Source: Alkalibacterium indicireducens
GTDB lineage: Bacteria; Bacillota; Bacilli; Lactobacillales; Carnobacteriaceae_A
DNA: 16,211 nt
Assembly (NCBI RefSeq): GCF_039522005.1
Contig: NZ_BAAADA010000107.1
Location: 1-16,211 of the forward strand
Direction of reading: 5' to 3'
In this document: positions 5,650 to 12,029 of the stretch, piece by piece
Layout of the letters: each line of letters begins with the position of its first letter
How positions within the stretch are numbered: the first letter of the stretch is position 1
Notes under the pieces: generated by a model
Databases searched by the model: none
What the model saw: only the letters and a program-made list of their open reading frames with translations
Told to the model about the DNA's origin: nothing
Made by a program: the position numbers and the translations under genes

Positions 5650-6843
5650 ATGAACAATGAAAAATACCCTCAGCGTATAGATTATGGCGTGATCTTGTCG
5701 GTCATGTTGCTGGCCATCATCAGTATCTTATCCCTCTATTCGACTACGGTCCTGATTCAGGGTGGATCCATCGGAATGACCGTCAGGCAGATCGCCTGGT
5801 ACGGAATTGGAACGATCGCTGTTCTCGTCATTATGCAGTTTGATTCAGAACAGCTATGGAAAATGACCACCTATCTCTACATTGCCGGACTCATTATTTT
5901 ACTTCTGACTTTAGTCTTTTATGATAGAGAGATTGCTGCTCAGACTGGTGGGAACAGGTGGGTCACATTAGGACCTTTAGGGACAGTACAGCCGTCCGAA
6001 TTTGTTAAGATCCCCTACATTCTCATGCTAGCCAAAATAATCACCAAACATAACAGTCTCTACCGCGTTCGTGAATACCAGACAGATTTGATCCTGATCG
6101 GAAAGCTGTCAGTCATCGGTCTTATACCTGTCGTGATCGTATTCATGCAGAAAGACTTGGGAACTGCACTTGTTTATCTGGCCATTCTGATCGGTGTTGT
6201 GCTTTTATCTGGAATAAAATGGCAGATTCTGCTTCCAGTCTATCTACTGGTATCTATTGTGGGGATCACCTTGATCCTATTGGTTGTTTATAATAGAGAA
6301 TTCCTGTTGAATACGGGACTTTTTAGACCTTATCAGTTTGCCCGTATCGATACGTGGCTGAATCCTCATCAGGGAGCCAACGATACCTCATTTCAGATTA
6401 TCCAGGCCTTTAAAGCGATAGGGTCGGGTGGCGTATTCGGAAAAGGATTTGGCGTGAGTGAAGTGTTTGTACCTGTAAGAGAATCCGACATGATTTTTGC
6501 AACGATTGGAGAAAACTTCGGTTTTGCCGGAGGTGCATTTCTGATCTTCATTTACTTCATCCAGGTCTATCATATGATTAGAGTCGTATATGATACGAAA
6601 AATGAGTTCTACGCTTATATTGCGACAGGGGTTATTATGATGATCGTATTCCACGTGCTTGAAAACATAGGAATGAACATCGGACTTCTGCCGATGACAG
6701 GAATCCCGCTTCCGTTTGTCTCTCAAGGTGGGTCAGCACTCATCAGTAATATGAGTGGGATCGGACTAATCTTGTCCATGCGCTACCATCATAAATCTTA
6801 CTTCTTCTCCGGAGAAGGAGAAGAGTTCCATCCGGGATCATAA
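5650..6843 (+). CDS. rodA: SEDS peptidoglycan glycosyltransferase RodA (cell elongation)
   Basis: RodA polymerises lipid II into glycan strands with a class B penicillin-binding protein during lateral wall growth. The 397-residue product is a multi-pass membrane protein (about ten segments). SEDS motifs are GGNRWVTLGPLGTVQPSEFVK (about 100-120), the catalytic-loop Asp280 in RESDMIFATIGENFG, and the C-terminal NIGLLPMTGIPLPFVSQGGS (343-362). ENIGMNIG and FVSQGGS favour RodA over FtsW. An ATG at 5632 would add six residues but has no ribosome binding site. GGAAAGGA (5634-5641) is 8 nt before the ATG at 5650, so that start is chosen. ftsW follows after 29 bp. No partner PBP is nearby. Confidence 0.9.
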   Translation: MNNEKYPQRIDYGVILSVMLLAIISILSLYSTTVLIQGGSIGMTVRQIAWYGIGTIAVLVIMQFDSEQLWKMTTYLYIAGLIILLLTLVFYDREIAAQTGGNRWVTLGPLGTVQPSEFVKIPYILMLAKIITKHNSLYRVREYQTDLILIGKLSVIGLIPVVIVFMQKDLGTALVYLAILIGVVLLSGIKWQILLPVYLLVSIVGITLILLVVYNREFLLNTGLFRPYQFARIDTWLNPHQGANDTSFQIIQAFKAIGSGGVFGKGFGVSEVFVPVRESDMIFATIGENFGFAGGAFLIFIYFIQVYHMIRVVYDTKNEFYAYIATGVIMMIVFHVLENIGMNIGLLPMTGIPLPFVSQGGSALISNMSGIGLILSMRYHHKSYFFSGEGEEFHPGS

Positions 6844-6872
6844 TAACTTGAGAGCAGGAAAGGGTGGACAAC

Positions 6873-8036
6873 ATGTTACGCGATAGAATCAAATATGTAG
6901 ATAAGCTAATAGTTATACCGTACCTGACCTTGACGCTGTTCAGTATCGTTATGGTTTACAGTGCCAGCAGTTACAGTGCATTATTTAATTACGGCAATCC
7001 TCATCATTATCTGCCTAGGCAGACGGTGTCTGTCGTGATCGGCTATGTCGTTTTTTTAATAGCATTCTTTTTTCCAATCAAATGGCTGAAAAACAAGAAG
7101 TTAGTCATCTGGGGAATTGTCATTACAGCCACCTCCCTTTTTATCCTTCTTATTTTCGGGAGGGAGATATATGGAGCCAGACGGTGGATCGAAACGCCCT
7201 TCTTCAATATTCAGCCTGCCGAATTTGCCAAGTTTATGGTGATCTGGTATCTGGCTTATATTCTGTCAAAAAAACAGCGGAAAATAGCAGAAGATTTCTT
7301 TAGCGCTATTGTGGCGCCGCTGATACTGATTTCCCTCATCGTGCTGTTTATTTACATTCAACCCGATACAGGGTCGTCGTTCATTATTGTACTCATTGGA
7401 GCGATTATGATTTTTGCCAGTGGTGTCTCACCAAAACTGGGCTTTGGCTTTGGCCTCATCGGAGTAGCGGGTCTACTAGGCTTGTCACGGCTGATCCGAC
7501 AGTACGGCACAAGTCTATTTTTCCTTAACGAATACCGCTACAATCGTTTCCTGGGTTTCTGGGATCCCTTCACACTGGCTGAAGGAGCCGGCATGCAGCT
7601 GGTTCACTCCTATTATGCCTTGGGTCGTGGAGGTCTACTGGGCGTCGGATTAGGAAACAGCGTGCAGAAGACAGGTTTCCTTCCGTTTCCTTATACTGAT
7701 TTTATTGTGGCAATTATAGGGGAAGAATTTGGCCTAGTTGGAATCCTCGTACTGCTTTTAACGTTCACCTTGATGGCGTCACGTCTTTTTCTGACAGCCA
7801 TACGGTCCAAGCAGACTTTTGAATCTCTTTTATGTTTAGGAATAGCAACTATGTTTATGGTACAAGCCTTCATAAACCTCGGTGGAGTAATCGGGGTAAT
7901 GCCTATCACTGGGCTGACTTTTCCGTTCGTCAGTTATGGCGGATCGAGCATGATTGTTCTGTCTGCATCGATCGGTCTAGTTGCCAATGTCTCTGTACGA
8001 ATCAATTACAATAAGGATAAAGCTAATAAGTCATAA
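6873..8036 (+). CDS. ftsW: SEDS peptidoglycan glycosyltransferase FtsW (cell division)
   Basis: FtsW makes septal glycan strands together with FtsI/PBP2-type transpeptidases at the division site. The 387-residue protein has about ten membrane segments. Visible motifs: MVYSASS (27-33), GARRWIETPFFNIQPAEFAK (101-120), YRYNRFLGFWDPF (221-233), the catalytic Asp276 in YTDFIVAIIGEEFG, and NLGGVIGVMPITGLTFPFVS (335-354). The early YSASS and GARRWI motifs favour FtsW. A GTG at 6864 would add three residues but directly abuts the Shine-Dalgarno AGGAAAGG (6856-6863). The ATG at 6873 is 9 nt away and is preferred. It sits in an operon with rodA upstream and a LURP-one-related gene 18 bp downstream. RodA versus FtsW was assigned from motifs without an alignment. 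Confidence 0.87.
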   Translation: MLRDRIKYVDKLIVIPYLTLTLFSIVMVYSASSYSALFNYGNPHHYLPRQTVSVVIGYVVFLIAFFFPIKWLKNKKLVIWGIVITATSLFILLIFGREIYGARRWIETPFFNIQPAEFAKFMVIWYLAYILSKKQRKIAEDFFSAIVAPLILISLIVLFIYIQPDTGSSFIIVLIGAIMIFASGVSPKLGFGFGLIGVAGLLGLSRLIRQYGTSLFFLNEYRYNRFLGFWDPFTLAEGAGMQLVHSYYALGRGGLLGVGLGNSVQKTGFLPFPYTDFIVAIIGEEFGLVGILVLLLTFTLMASRLFLTAIRSKQTFESLLCLGIATMFMVQAFINLGGVIGVMPITGLTFPFVSYGGSSMIVLSASIGLVANVSVRINYNKDKANKS

Positions 8037-8054
8037 ACAAGAGGGCTGGAATCC

Positions 8055-8541
8055 GTGCGTTTCTTCATTAAGCAGCAGGTGATGTCACTGAAAGACCGGT
8101 TTTATGTCAAGGATGAAGACGGAAGAGATCGTTATTTTGTCGAGGGAGAGTTTCTCGCTTTCGCCAAGAAGCTCCGCATCTATGATGAACACAACAATGA
8201 GGTAGTATATATTGAACAGATCAAACTCTGGAACTTTCTTCCAGAATTTGATCTGTTCATGAACAATGAAAAAGTGGCTACAGTAAAAAAAGAATGGGCC
8301 TTTTTCCGCAATAACCATTCGATCATCGGACAGGACTGGCACATTGAAGGATCAGTGACTGCACATGACTATGTCATTAAAAAAAGAACCGTGTGGTTGT
8401 GGATATCAATAAGAAATGGCTGTGCTGGGGAGACGCTTACGAATCAATCTCTATGAAGAACGTGATCTGGAGATTTTGCTGGGCGTCGTCATTGTTATCG
8501 ACTGTGTAATATCGGCAGCTAGAGCAAATAGTTCCTCCTGA
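8055..8541 (+). pseudogene. LURP-one-related (YxjI-like) protein, broken by two -1 frameshifts
   Basis: The family folds like a Tubby/scramblase domain; its bacterial function is not known. The GTG start at 8055 gives MRFFIKQQVMSLKDRFYV, a typical family N-terminus. The first frame follows the family through GQDWHIEGSVTAHDYVI, then diverges at a run of seven A (8379-8385) and stops at 8454-8456. The family sequence resumes in the -1 frame (VVVDINKKWLCWGDAY, 8393-8440). It shifts -1 again near 8441-8443 and continues INLYEERDLEILLGVVIVID up to a TGA at 8539-8541. Restoring one base at each point gives 162 residues, the usual family length. Both lesions fit loss of a single A, so either the gene is decaying or the assembly has homopolymer errors. 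It is the last gene of the rodA-ftsW operon. Confidence 0.8.
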
Positions 8542-8546
8542 TCTGT

Positions 8547-8607
8547 AAAAAACCTGTGAAGAGCTAACGGATTATAATGAATCCGGTCAACTCTTCACAG
8601 GTTTTTT
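8547..8607. terminator. Bidirectional terminator between convergent genes
   Basis: A perfect 17-bp stem, AAAAAACCTGTGAAGAG (8547-8563) with CTCTTCACAGGTTTTTT (8591-8607), encloses a second small hairpin CGGATT/AATCCG (8568-8585). T runs exist on both strands, so it serves the rodA operon and the convergent transporter gene. Confidence 0.92.
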
Positions 8608-8645
8608 AGTTTTAATTAAGCTTCAAACCGGTAGACTAAGGGTGT

Positions 8646-9884
8646 CTACGATGCACGGCTCTCTTTGAGAGTCATTTGACGAGCGGTCAGAAGGAAGGCG
8701 ATGTTGAGTCCATGAAAAAGCAAGGCTGTGTAGAAGGCTGGGGCGTATGAACCGGTAAAGTCGAAGACATATCCCACCACGGCCATGGATAAAGCTCCAC
8801 CGATCCCTGAAACGAAGGACAGGATCGGAAAGATCCGAATATAAAGCTCTCTTCCGAAAAATTCAGTAGTCAGCAGGGGCAAGGCAACAGCCGGTACGGA
8901 GAAAACCGAACCGAACACAAAAGACCCGAAAATCTGAGCAGCGGGATGAGTGAATAATAAAAGTATCAGGATACCGACGATGTTGATGGCGATCATAAGA
9001 ATAGTGGATCTGACGATACCTAAAACGTCACCGACTGCCCCGATAATCAGCTTGAATGAGATGTTTCCAACCATCACAGCTGAAAGCATGACCCCTCCCA
9101 CTTGTGAGGACAGGAGATTTGTCTCTGCAAAACCAGGCAGGTGCTGAGACACCCCGGTAATCGACGTATGCAGAAGACCTATAATCAGGACAAGCAGGAA
9201 AGAAGGCTGTGTAAAGGAAAAGGTACTCCAGTCGGCTTTCTTGATCACTTTCTTCTGCTCCTCTTCTTCAGTGTCATAGCCGTAAGGAAGGTAGCCATCA
9301 TCTCTAGGGTTCAGCGAGTACCGGTAGATGATGGCAGGAAGAGCCAGAACGAACATCAGCAGGCCCATAATGATGAAGCTGTTTTCCCAGCCTATAGTCT
9401 GAATCAGTGACGTGAAGACAGGGGAAAATATCGCTCCGGCGATGCCGCTGAAGCCGAAGGACAGACTCATGGCCAGGCCCTTTTTCTTTTCAAACCAGTT
9501 GTTCACGATAAGTGACAAGGGTACCATAGCATACAGACCGGCTCCAACACCTCGCAGGATACCAAGAACGTAAAACACCCACATCGTCCGAGTGAAGGCC
9601 ATGAGGATGGTGGATACCGAAGCCAGGGTAACAGCACCAATCAGCAGCGGCTTCCATCCGAACCGGTTGAGTAAGGGAGCAAAGTATAAAGAAATAAAAG
9701 CTAAAGCGAGAGACGAAAGGGTAGCATGCATAGCAAATGTTCCGCGATAAATATTAAGGCTTTCAGATACAGGTGTGTAAAATACCCCGATTACGTTTAA
9801 ATTGATGCCGATCGCGCTGGCAGACAAGCCGCAGCTTACAGCCAGGACGAGCCAGTGCTTTAGAGATTCAGACGGTTTCGTCAT
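8646..9884 (-). CDS. Major facilitator superfamily transporter
   Basis: A secondary transporter of 412 residues with about twelve membrane segments in two halves. The halves are joined by a charged cytoplasmic loop (about 189-218) holding an acidic EEEE cluster followed by Lys residues. The MFS motif-A-like loop NRFGWKP (73-79) lies between segments 2 and 3. The GVGAGL and NNWFEKKKGLAMSLSFGFSG stretches recall the oxalate/formate antiporter and monocarboxylate-type MFS branch, but the substrate cannot be read from sequence. The frame stays open upstream to 10013. The ATG at 9884 (protein starting MTKPSESLKHW) is preferred: a GAGGA lies 9 nt upstream, the first membrane segment follows immediately, and the promoter at 9922-9950 would lie inside the longer version. 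It is divergent from pyrP with no visible functional link. Confidence 0.85.
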   Translation of the reverse strand: MTKPSESLKHWLVLAVSCGLSASAIGINLNVIGVFYTPVSESLNIYRGTFAMHATLSSLALAFISLYFAPLLNRFGWKPLLIGAVTLASVSTILMAFTRTMWVFYVLGILRGVGAGLYAMVPLSLIVNNWFEKKKGLAMSLSFGFSGIAGAIFSPVFTSLIQTIGWENSFIIMGLLMFVLALPAIIYRYSLNPRDDGYLPYGYDTEEEEQKKVIKKADWSTFSFTQPSFLLVLIIGLLHTSITGVSQHLPGFAETNLLSSQVGGVMLSAVMVGNISFKLIIGAVGDVLGIVRSTILMIAINIVGILILLLFTHPAAQIFGSFVFGSVFSVPAVALPLLTTEFFGRELYIRIFPILSFVSGIGGALSMAVVGYVFDFTGSYAPAFYTALLFHGLNIAFLLTARQMTLKESRAS

Positions 9885-9921
9885 ATGTATCGTTCCTCTT
9901 TTCAAATCAGTCTTAAGGTTT

Positions 9922-9950
9922 AGTATACTGATTTTTAGTAAGTAAAGCAA
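9922..9950 (-). promoter_or_regulatory. Promoter of the MFS transporter gene
   Basis: Read on the minus strand: TTGCTT (9950-9945), 17-nt spacer, TATACT (9927-9922). The start would fall near 9915, giving a leader of about 30 nt. The -10 lies in the 8-bp palindrome AGTATACT. Confidence 0.65.
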
Positions 9951-9985
9951 AGGTACAGTGGCTATGGCAGATATGAAAAAAAGAG

Positions 9986-10014
9986 TTGCAATTCCATTTG
10001 TGTACTGGTACACT
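9986..10014 (+). promoter_or_regulatory. Promoter of pyrP
   Basis: TTGCAA (9986-9991), 17-nt spacer, TGG + TACACT (extended -10, 10006-10014). A perfect 6-2-6 palindrome, GTGTAC TG GTACAC (10000-10013), covers the extended -10. The predicted start is near 10021, just before the PyrR-binding hairpin. Confidence 0.75.
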
Positions 10015-10028
10015 ATTTAAAGCAAAGC

Positions 10029-10193
10029 TCCTTTAACTCTATCCAGAGAGGTAGAAAAGGATGGAAAAACTTATATATCCAGCCGTTTCCGGAGGACACT
10101 CAATAGCCAGGTCTGGTGAGAGAGCTGTTCAGGAAACACATGGGTTCCATCTTATCTAAAGGTCCTTTTGCATTATGTAAAGGGCATTTTTTT
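10029..10193 (+). promoter_or_regulatory. PyrR-dependent transcription attenuator of pyrP
   Basis: All three alternative structures can be placed. The anti-antiterminator (10029-10061) has lower stem TCCTTT/AAAGGA and upper stem CTA-CC/GG-TAG, with a bulged U and loop AGAGA. Its core TATCCAGAGAGGTA (10040-10053) fits the PyrR-binding consensus apart from a compensatory swap of the outermost pair. The antiterminator pairs AAAAGGA (10055-10061) with TCCTTTT (10163-10169), using strands from both other hairpins. The terminator is 10162-10193. By the known mechanism, PyrR with UMP/UTP binds the first hairpin, frees the terminator strand and stops transcription when pyrimidines are plentiful. pyrR itself is not in the window. 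Confidence 0.9.
10162..10193 (+). terminator. Attenuator terminator of pyrP
   Basis: GTCCTTT (10162-10168) pairs with AAAGGGC (10179-10185, one G-U pair), followed shortly by seven T (10187-10193). A second dyad, GGGCAT / ATGCCC (10182-10187 / 10194-10199), overlaps it across the T run and could compete with it. Confidence 0.85.
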
Positions 10194-10227
10194 ATGCCCA
10201 AAAACAAGAAGAAAGGGACGATAAGTT

Positions 10228-11523
10228 ATGGCAATACAACAAAGACCATTGATTTTAGATGTGGAGGCAAGACCTGCACCGCTGAAAGGATTACTTTTAA
10301 GTCTTCAGCATGTGTTCGCAATGTTTGGAGCAACTATTTTAGTACCGATATTACTTGACATGCCCGTATCCGTTGCCCTCTTGGCGAGTGGAGTCGGAAC
10401 GATTATTTATCAGATCGCGACAAAAGCAAAAGTCCCGGTATATCTGGGATCATCATTTGCCTATATTGCAGCAATGCAAATTGCGATAGATCAGATGGGT
10501 GGCGACGTTAGTGCTGCTCAGACTGGCGTCATTATGGTCGGATTATTATACGTTGTTATTGCAGCTATTATTAACTATACAGGAACAGCATGGGTGGATA
10601 AAGTGCTTCCCCCAATCGTTATCGGCCCCATGATCATAGTCATCGGACTTGGATTAGCAGGAAATGCAGTGACAAGTGCCGGACTCGTGATGGATTCTGA
10701 CTGGCGTACCATTTTCGTAGCCATCTCAACGTTTCTGATCACCGCATTCGTTAATACTCAAGGTAAAGGATTCTTTAAAATCATTCCTTTCCTGATAGGG
10801 ATTGCTGGTGGATATATTATCGCAGTGCTGCTAGGAGTAGTCGATTTCACTCCGGTAATAGAAGCAAACTGGTTTGCATTACCTCAGTTGTATCTGCCAT
10901 TTGAAACCACTACATTTAACAGTTATTCATTCTACTTCGGACCTGAGTCATGGGCACTGGTTCCAATCGTTTTAGTAACGGTTGCAGAACATATTGGGGA
11001 TCATTCAGTCCTTGGAAAGATATGTGACCGGGAATTCCTAAAAGATCCTGGATTGAAACGAACATTGATTGGTGATGGAGTGGCAACGGCTGTCTCAGGA
11101 TTCTTCGGAGGGCCGGCTAATACGACCTACGGAGAAAATACTGGAGTCATAGGAATGACTCGTATCGCATCTGTATCAGTTATCAGAAATGCAGCGTTGA
11201 TCGCTGTTATGCTAAGCTTCATGGGTAAATTTACAGCCCTTATCTCAACCATTCCTGGAGCTGTACTGGGAGGGATGTCGATCTTACTTTATGGTGTTAT
11301 TGCAAGTAACGGATTAAAAGTGATGATCGAAGATAAAGTGGACTTCAACCAGTCCCGAAACCTGATCATTGCCAGCTCAATGCTTGTAGTCGGATTGGGC
11401 GGAGCGGTACTTGACGTTGCAGGTTTCGTCACATTATCAGGGACGGCATTAAGTGCCATGATCGGTGTCATTTTAAATCTGGTTTTACCAAAAGAAGAAG
11501 CAGAGTACGAACCGGAAGTGTAA
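10228..11523 (+). CDS. pyrP: Uracil permease (NCS2/NAT family)
   Basis: A proton-coupled uracil importer in the cytoplasmic membrane for pyrimidine salvage. The 431 residues fit the NCS2 family, with 14 predicted membrane segments in two inverted repeats. The substrate-site motif AEHIGDHSVLG (253-263) contains Glu254, matching UraA Glu241. GPANTTYGENTGVIGMTR (295-312) contains Glu303, matching UraA Glu290. Where UraA has His245 this protein has Asp258, followed by His259. The ATG at 10228 has the Shine-Dalgarno AAAGGGA (10212-10218) 9 nt upstream. The PyrR attenuator in the leader supports uracil over xanthine as substrate. It is a single-gene unit ending at the terminator at 11710-11760. Confidence 0.93.
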   Translation: MAIQQRPLILDVEARPAPLKGLLLSLQHVFAMFGATILVPILLDMPVSVALLASGVGTIIYQIATKAKVPVYLGSSFAYIAAMQIAIDQMGGDVSAAQTGVIMVGLLYVVIAAIINYTGTAWVDKVLPPIVIGPMIIVIGLGLAGNAVTSAGLVMDSDWRTIFVAISTFLITAFVNTQGKGFFKIIPFLIGIAGGYIIAVLLGVVDFTPVIEANWFALPQLYLPFETTTFNSYSFYFGPESWALVPIVLVTVAEHIGDHSVLGKICDREFLKDPGLKRTLIGDGVATAVSGFFGGPANTTYGENTGVIGMTRIASVSVIRNAALIAVMLSFMGKFTALISTIPGAVLGGMSILLYGVIASNGLKVMIEDKVDFNQSRNLIIASSMLVVGLGGAVLDVAGFVTLSGTALSAMIGVILNLVLPKEEAEYEPEV

Positions 11524-11524
11524 T

Positions 11525-11683
11525 GAACAGCAGTCAGTAAACCAGATCCAGGAACGTATTCTTAAACTGGAATGATACACTCGGCAGCTTCTATCTTCTG
11601 ATGGGGATTGGATGGAAGATGACTCTGAAAAAACGGTTAAAGAGAATATGCGTGTAACTAAATATGATGACTCGATTTATTAA
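11525..11683 (+). other. Coding-like remnant after pyrP, interrupted by a stop
   Basis: One frame reads as a plausible polar protein from 11525 to 11683, broken only by a TGA at 11573-11575. The first part includes QSVNQIQERILKLE; the second includes WMEDDSEKTVKENM and ends at TAA 11681-11683. There is no convincing start codon with a ribosome binding site, and no family is recognised. It may be a decayed small gene or chance. Confidence 0.2.
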
Positions 11684-11709
11684 TTTAATTATTCCATCAA
11701 ACGAAAGTG

Positions 11710-11760
11710 CACCTGCCTTCCGTTCCTTTAGTAGAAAAGGAACGGAAGGCAGGTGTTTTT
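11710..11760 (+). terminator. Terminator of pyrP
   Basis: A perfect 20-bp stem: CACCTGCCTTCCGTTCCTTT (11710-11729) pairs with its complement at 11736-11755 across a 6-nt loop, followed by five T, then A, then an AT-rich tract with another T run (11764-11771). One of the strongest terminators in the window. Confidence 0.93.
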
Positions 11761-11781
11761 ATATTTTTTTTGAGTTTAATG

Positions 11782-11819
11782 GGTCATTATATGACCTGTA
11801 ATAATATAATGTAATGACC
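11782..11819 (+). promoter_or_regulatory. Candidate operator: palindrome plus a third half-site
   Basis: GGTCAT TAT ATGACC (11782-11796) is a perfect 6-3-6 palindrome. A further ATGACC stands at 11814-11819, abutting the -35 of the promoter at 11820-11848. The palindrome is centred near -66 and the extra half-site near -38 relative to the predicted start. These are positions typical of activator sites. The cognate protein is unknown; the PRD/Mga-type regulator encoded downstream is a candidate. Confidence 0.5.
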
Positions 11820-11848
11820 TTGTATACACTATAAAATAAACCTATTAT
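11820..11848 (+). promoter_or_regulatory. Candidate promoter of the rearranged regulator locus
   Basis: TTGTAT (11820-11825, 3 of 6), 17-nt spacer, TATTAT (11843-11848, 5 of 6). The poor -35 next to the candidate operator would suit an activator-dependent promoter. It reads into 11922, the amidohydrolase-like fragment, then the truncated regulator and fumC. Confidence 0.5.
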
Positions 11849-11921
11849 ATAGCTGTAAGACGCAGACGGTTTTTCAAATGTTGCTGACTCATTCAACAGA
11901 ACAACTGGAAGGAGTGAAGGC

Positions 11922-12029
11922 ATGTTCATTTATTCAGAAAAAATCTATACACCGAGTGGATATCAATCCGGTTATCTTGAAGTGGAAGATGGGAAGATTG
12001 AAGGTATCCATGATACTATCGAAAAGTGA
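11922..12029 (+). pseudogene. N-terminal fragment of an amidohydrolase-like (NagA-type) gene
   Basis: A 35-codon open frame with an excellent ribosome binding site (GGAAGGAG, 11908-11915) and ATG. The peptide begins MFIYSEKIYTPSGYQSGYLE and continues VEDGKIEGIHD. The pattern of a first strand, a tP-G turn, then YLEVEDGKIEGI is the N-terminal beta-sandwich signature of amidohydrolases such as N-acetylglucosamine-6-phosphate deacetylase. The rest of such a protein (over 300 residues, metal-binding His-x-His included) is absent. The frame instead ends at TGA 12027-12029 inside the start of the regulator gene, which is read in another frame. I infer a deletion that fused two neighbouring genes. 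The exact family is a judgement from a short peptide. Confidence 0.5.

Noticed and set aside
6864..6872. GTG at 6864 as the ftsW start
   Set aside because: It directly abuts the Shine-Dalgarno; the ATG at 6873 is properly spaced.
9885..10013. 43-residue N-terminal extension of the MFS transporter
   Set aside because: It would place the promoter at 9922-9950 inside the gene, and the ATG at 9884 has its own GAGGA site and fits the family start.
11878..12009. Upstream extension of the PRD/Mga regulator to ATG 11878
   Set aside because: No ribosome binding site at 11878, and the added residues do not look like an HTH domain. The DNA reads better in another frame as an amidohydrolase N-terminus.
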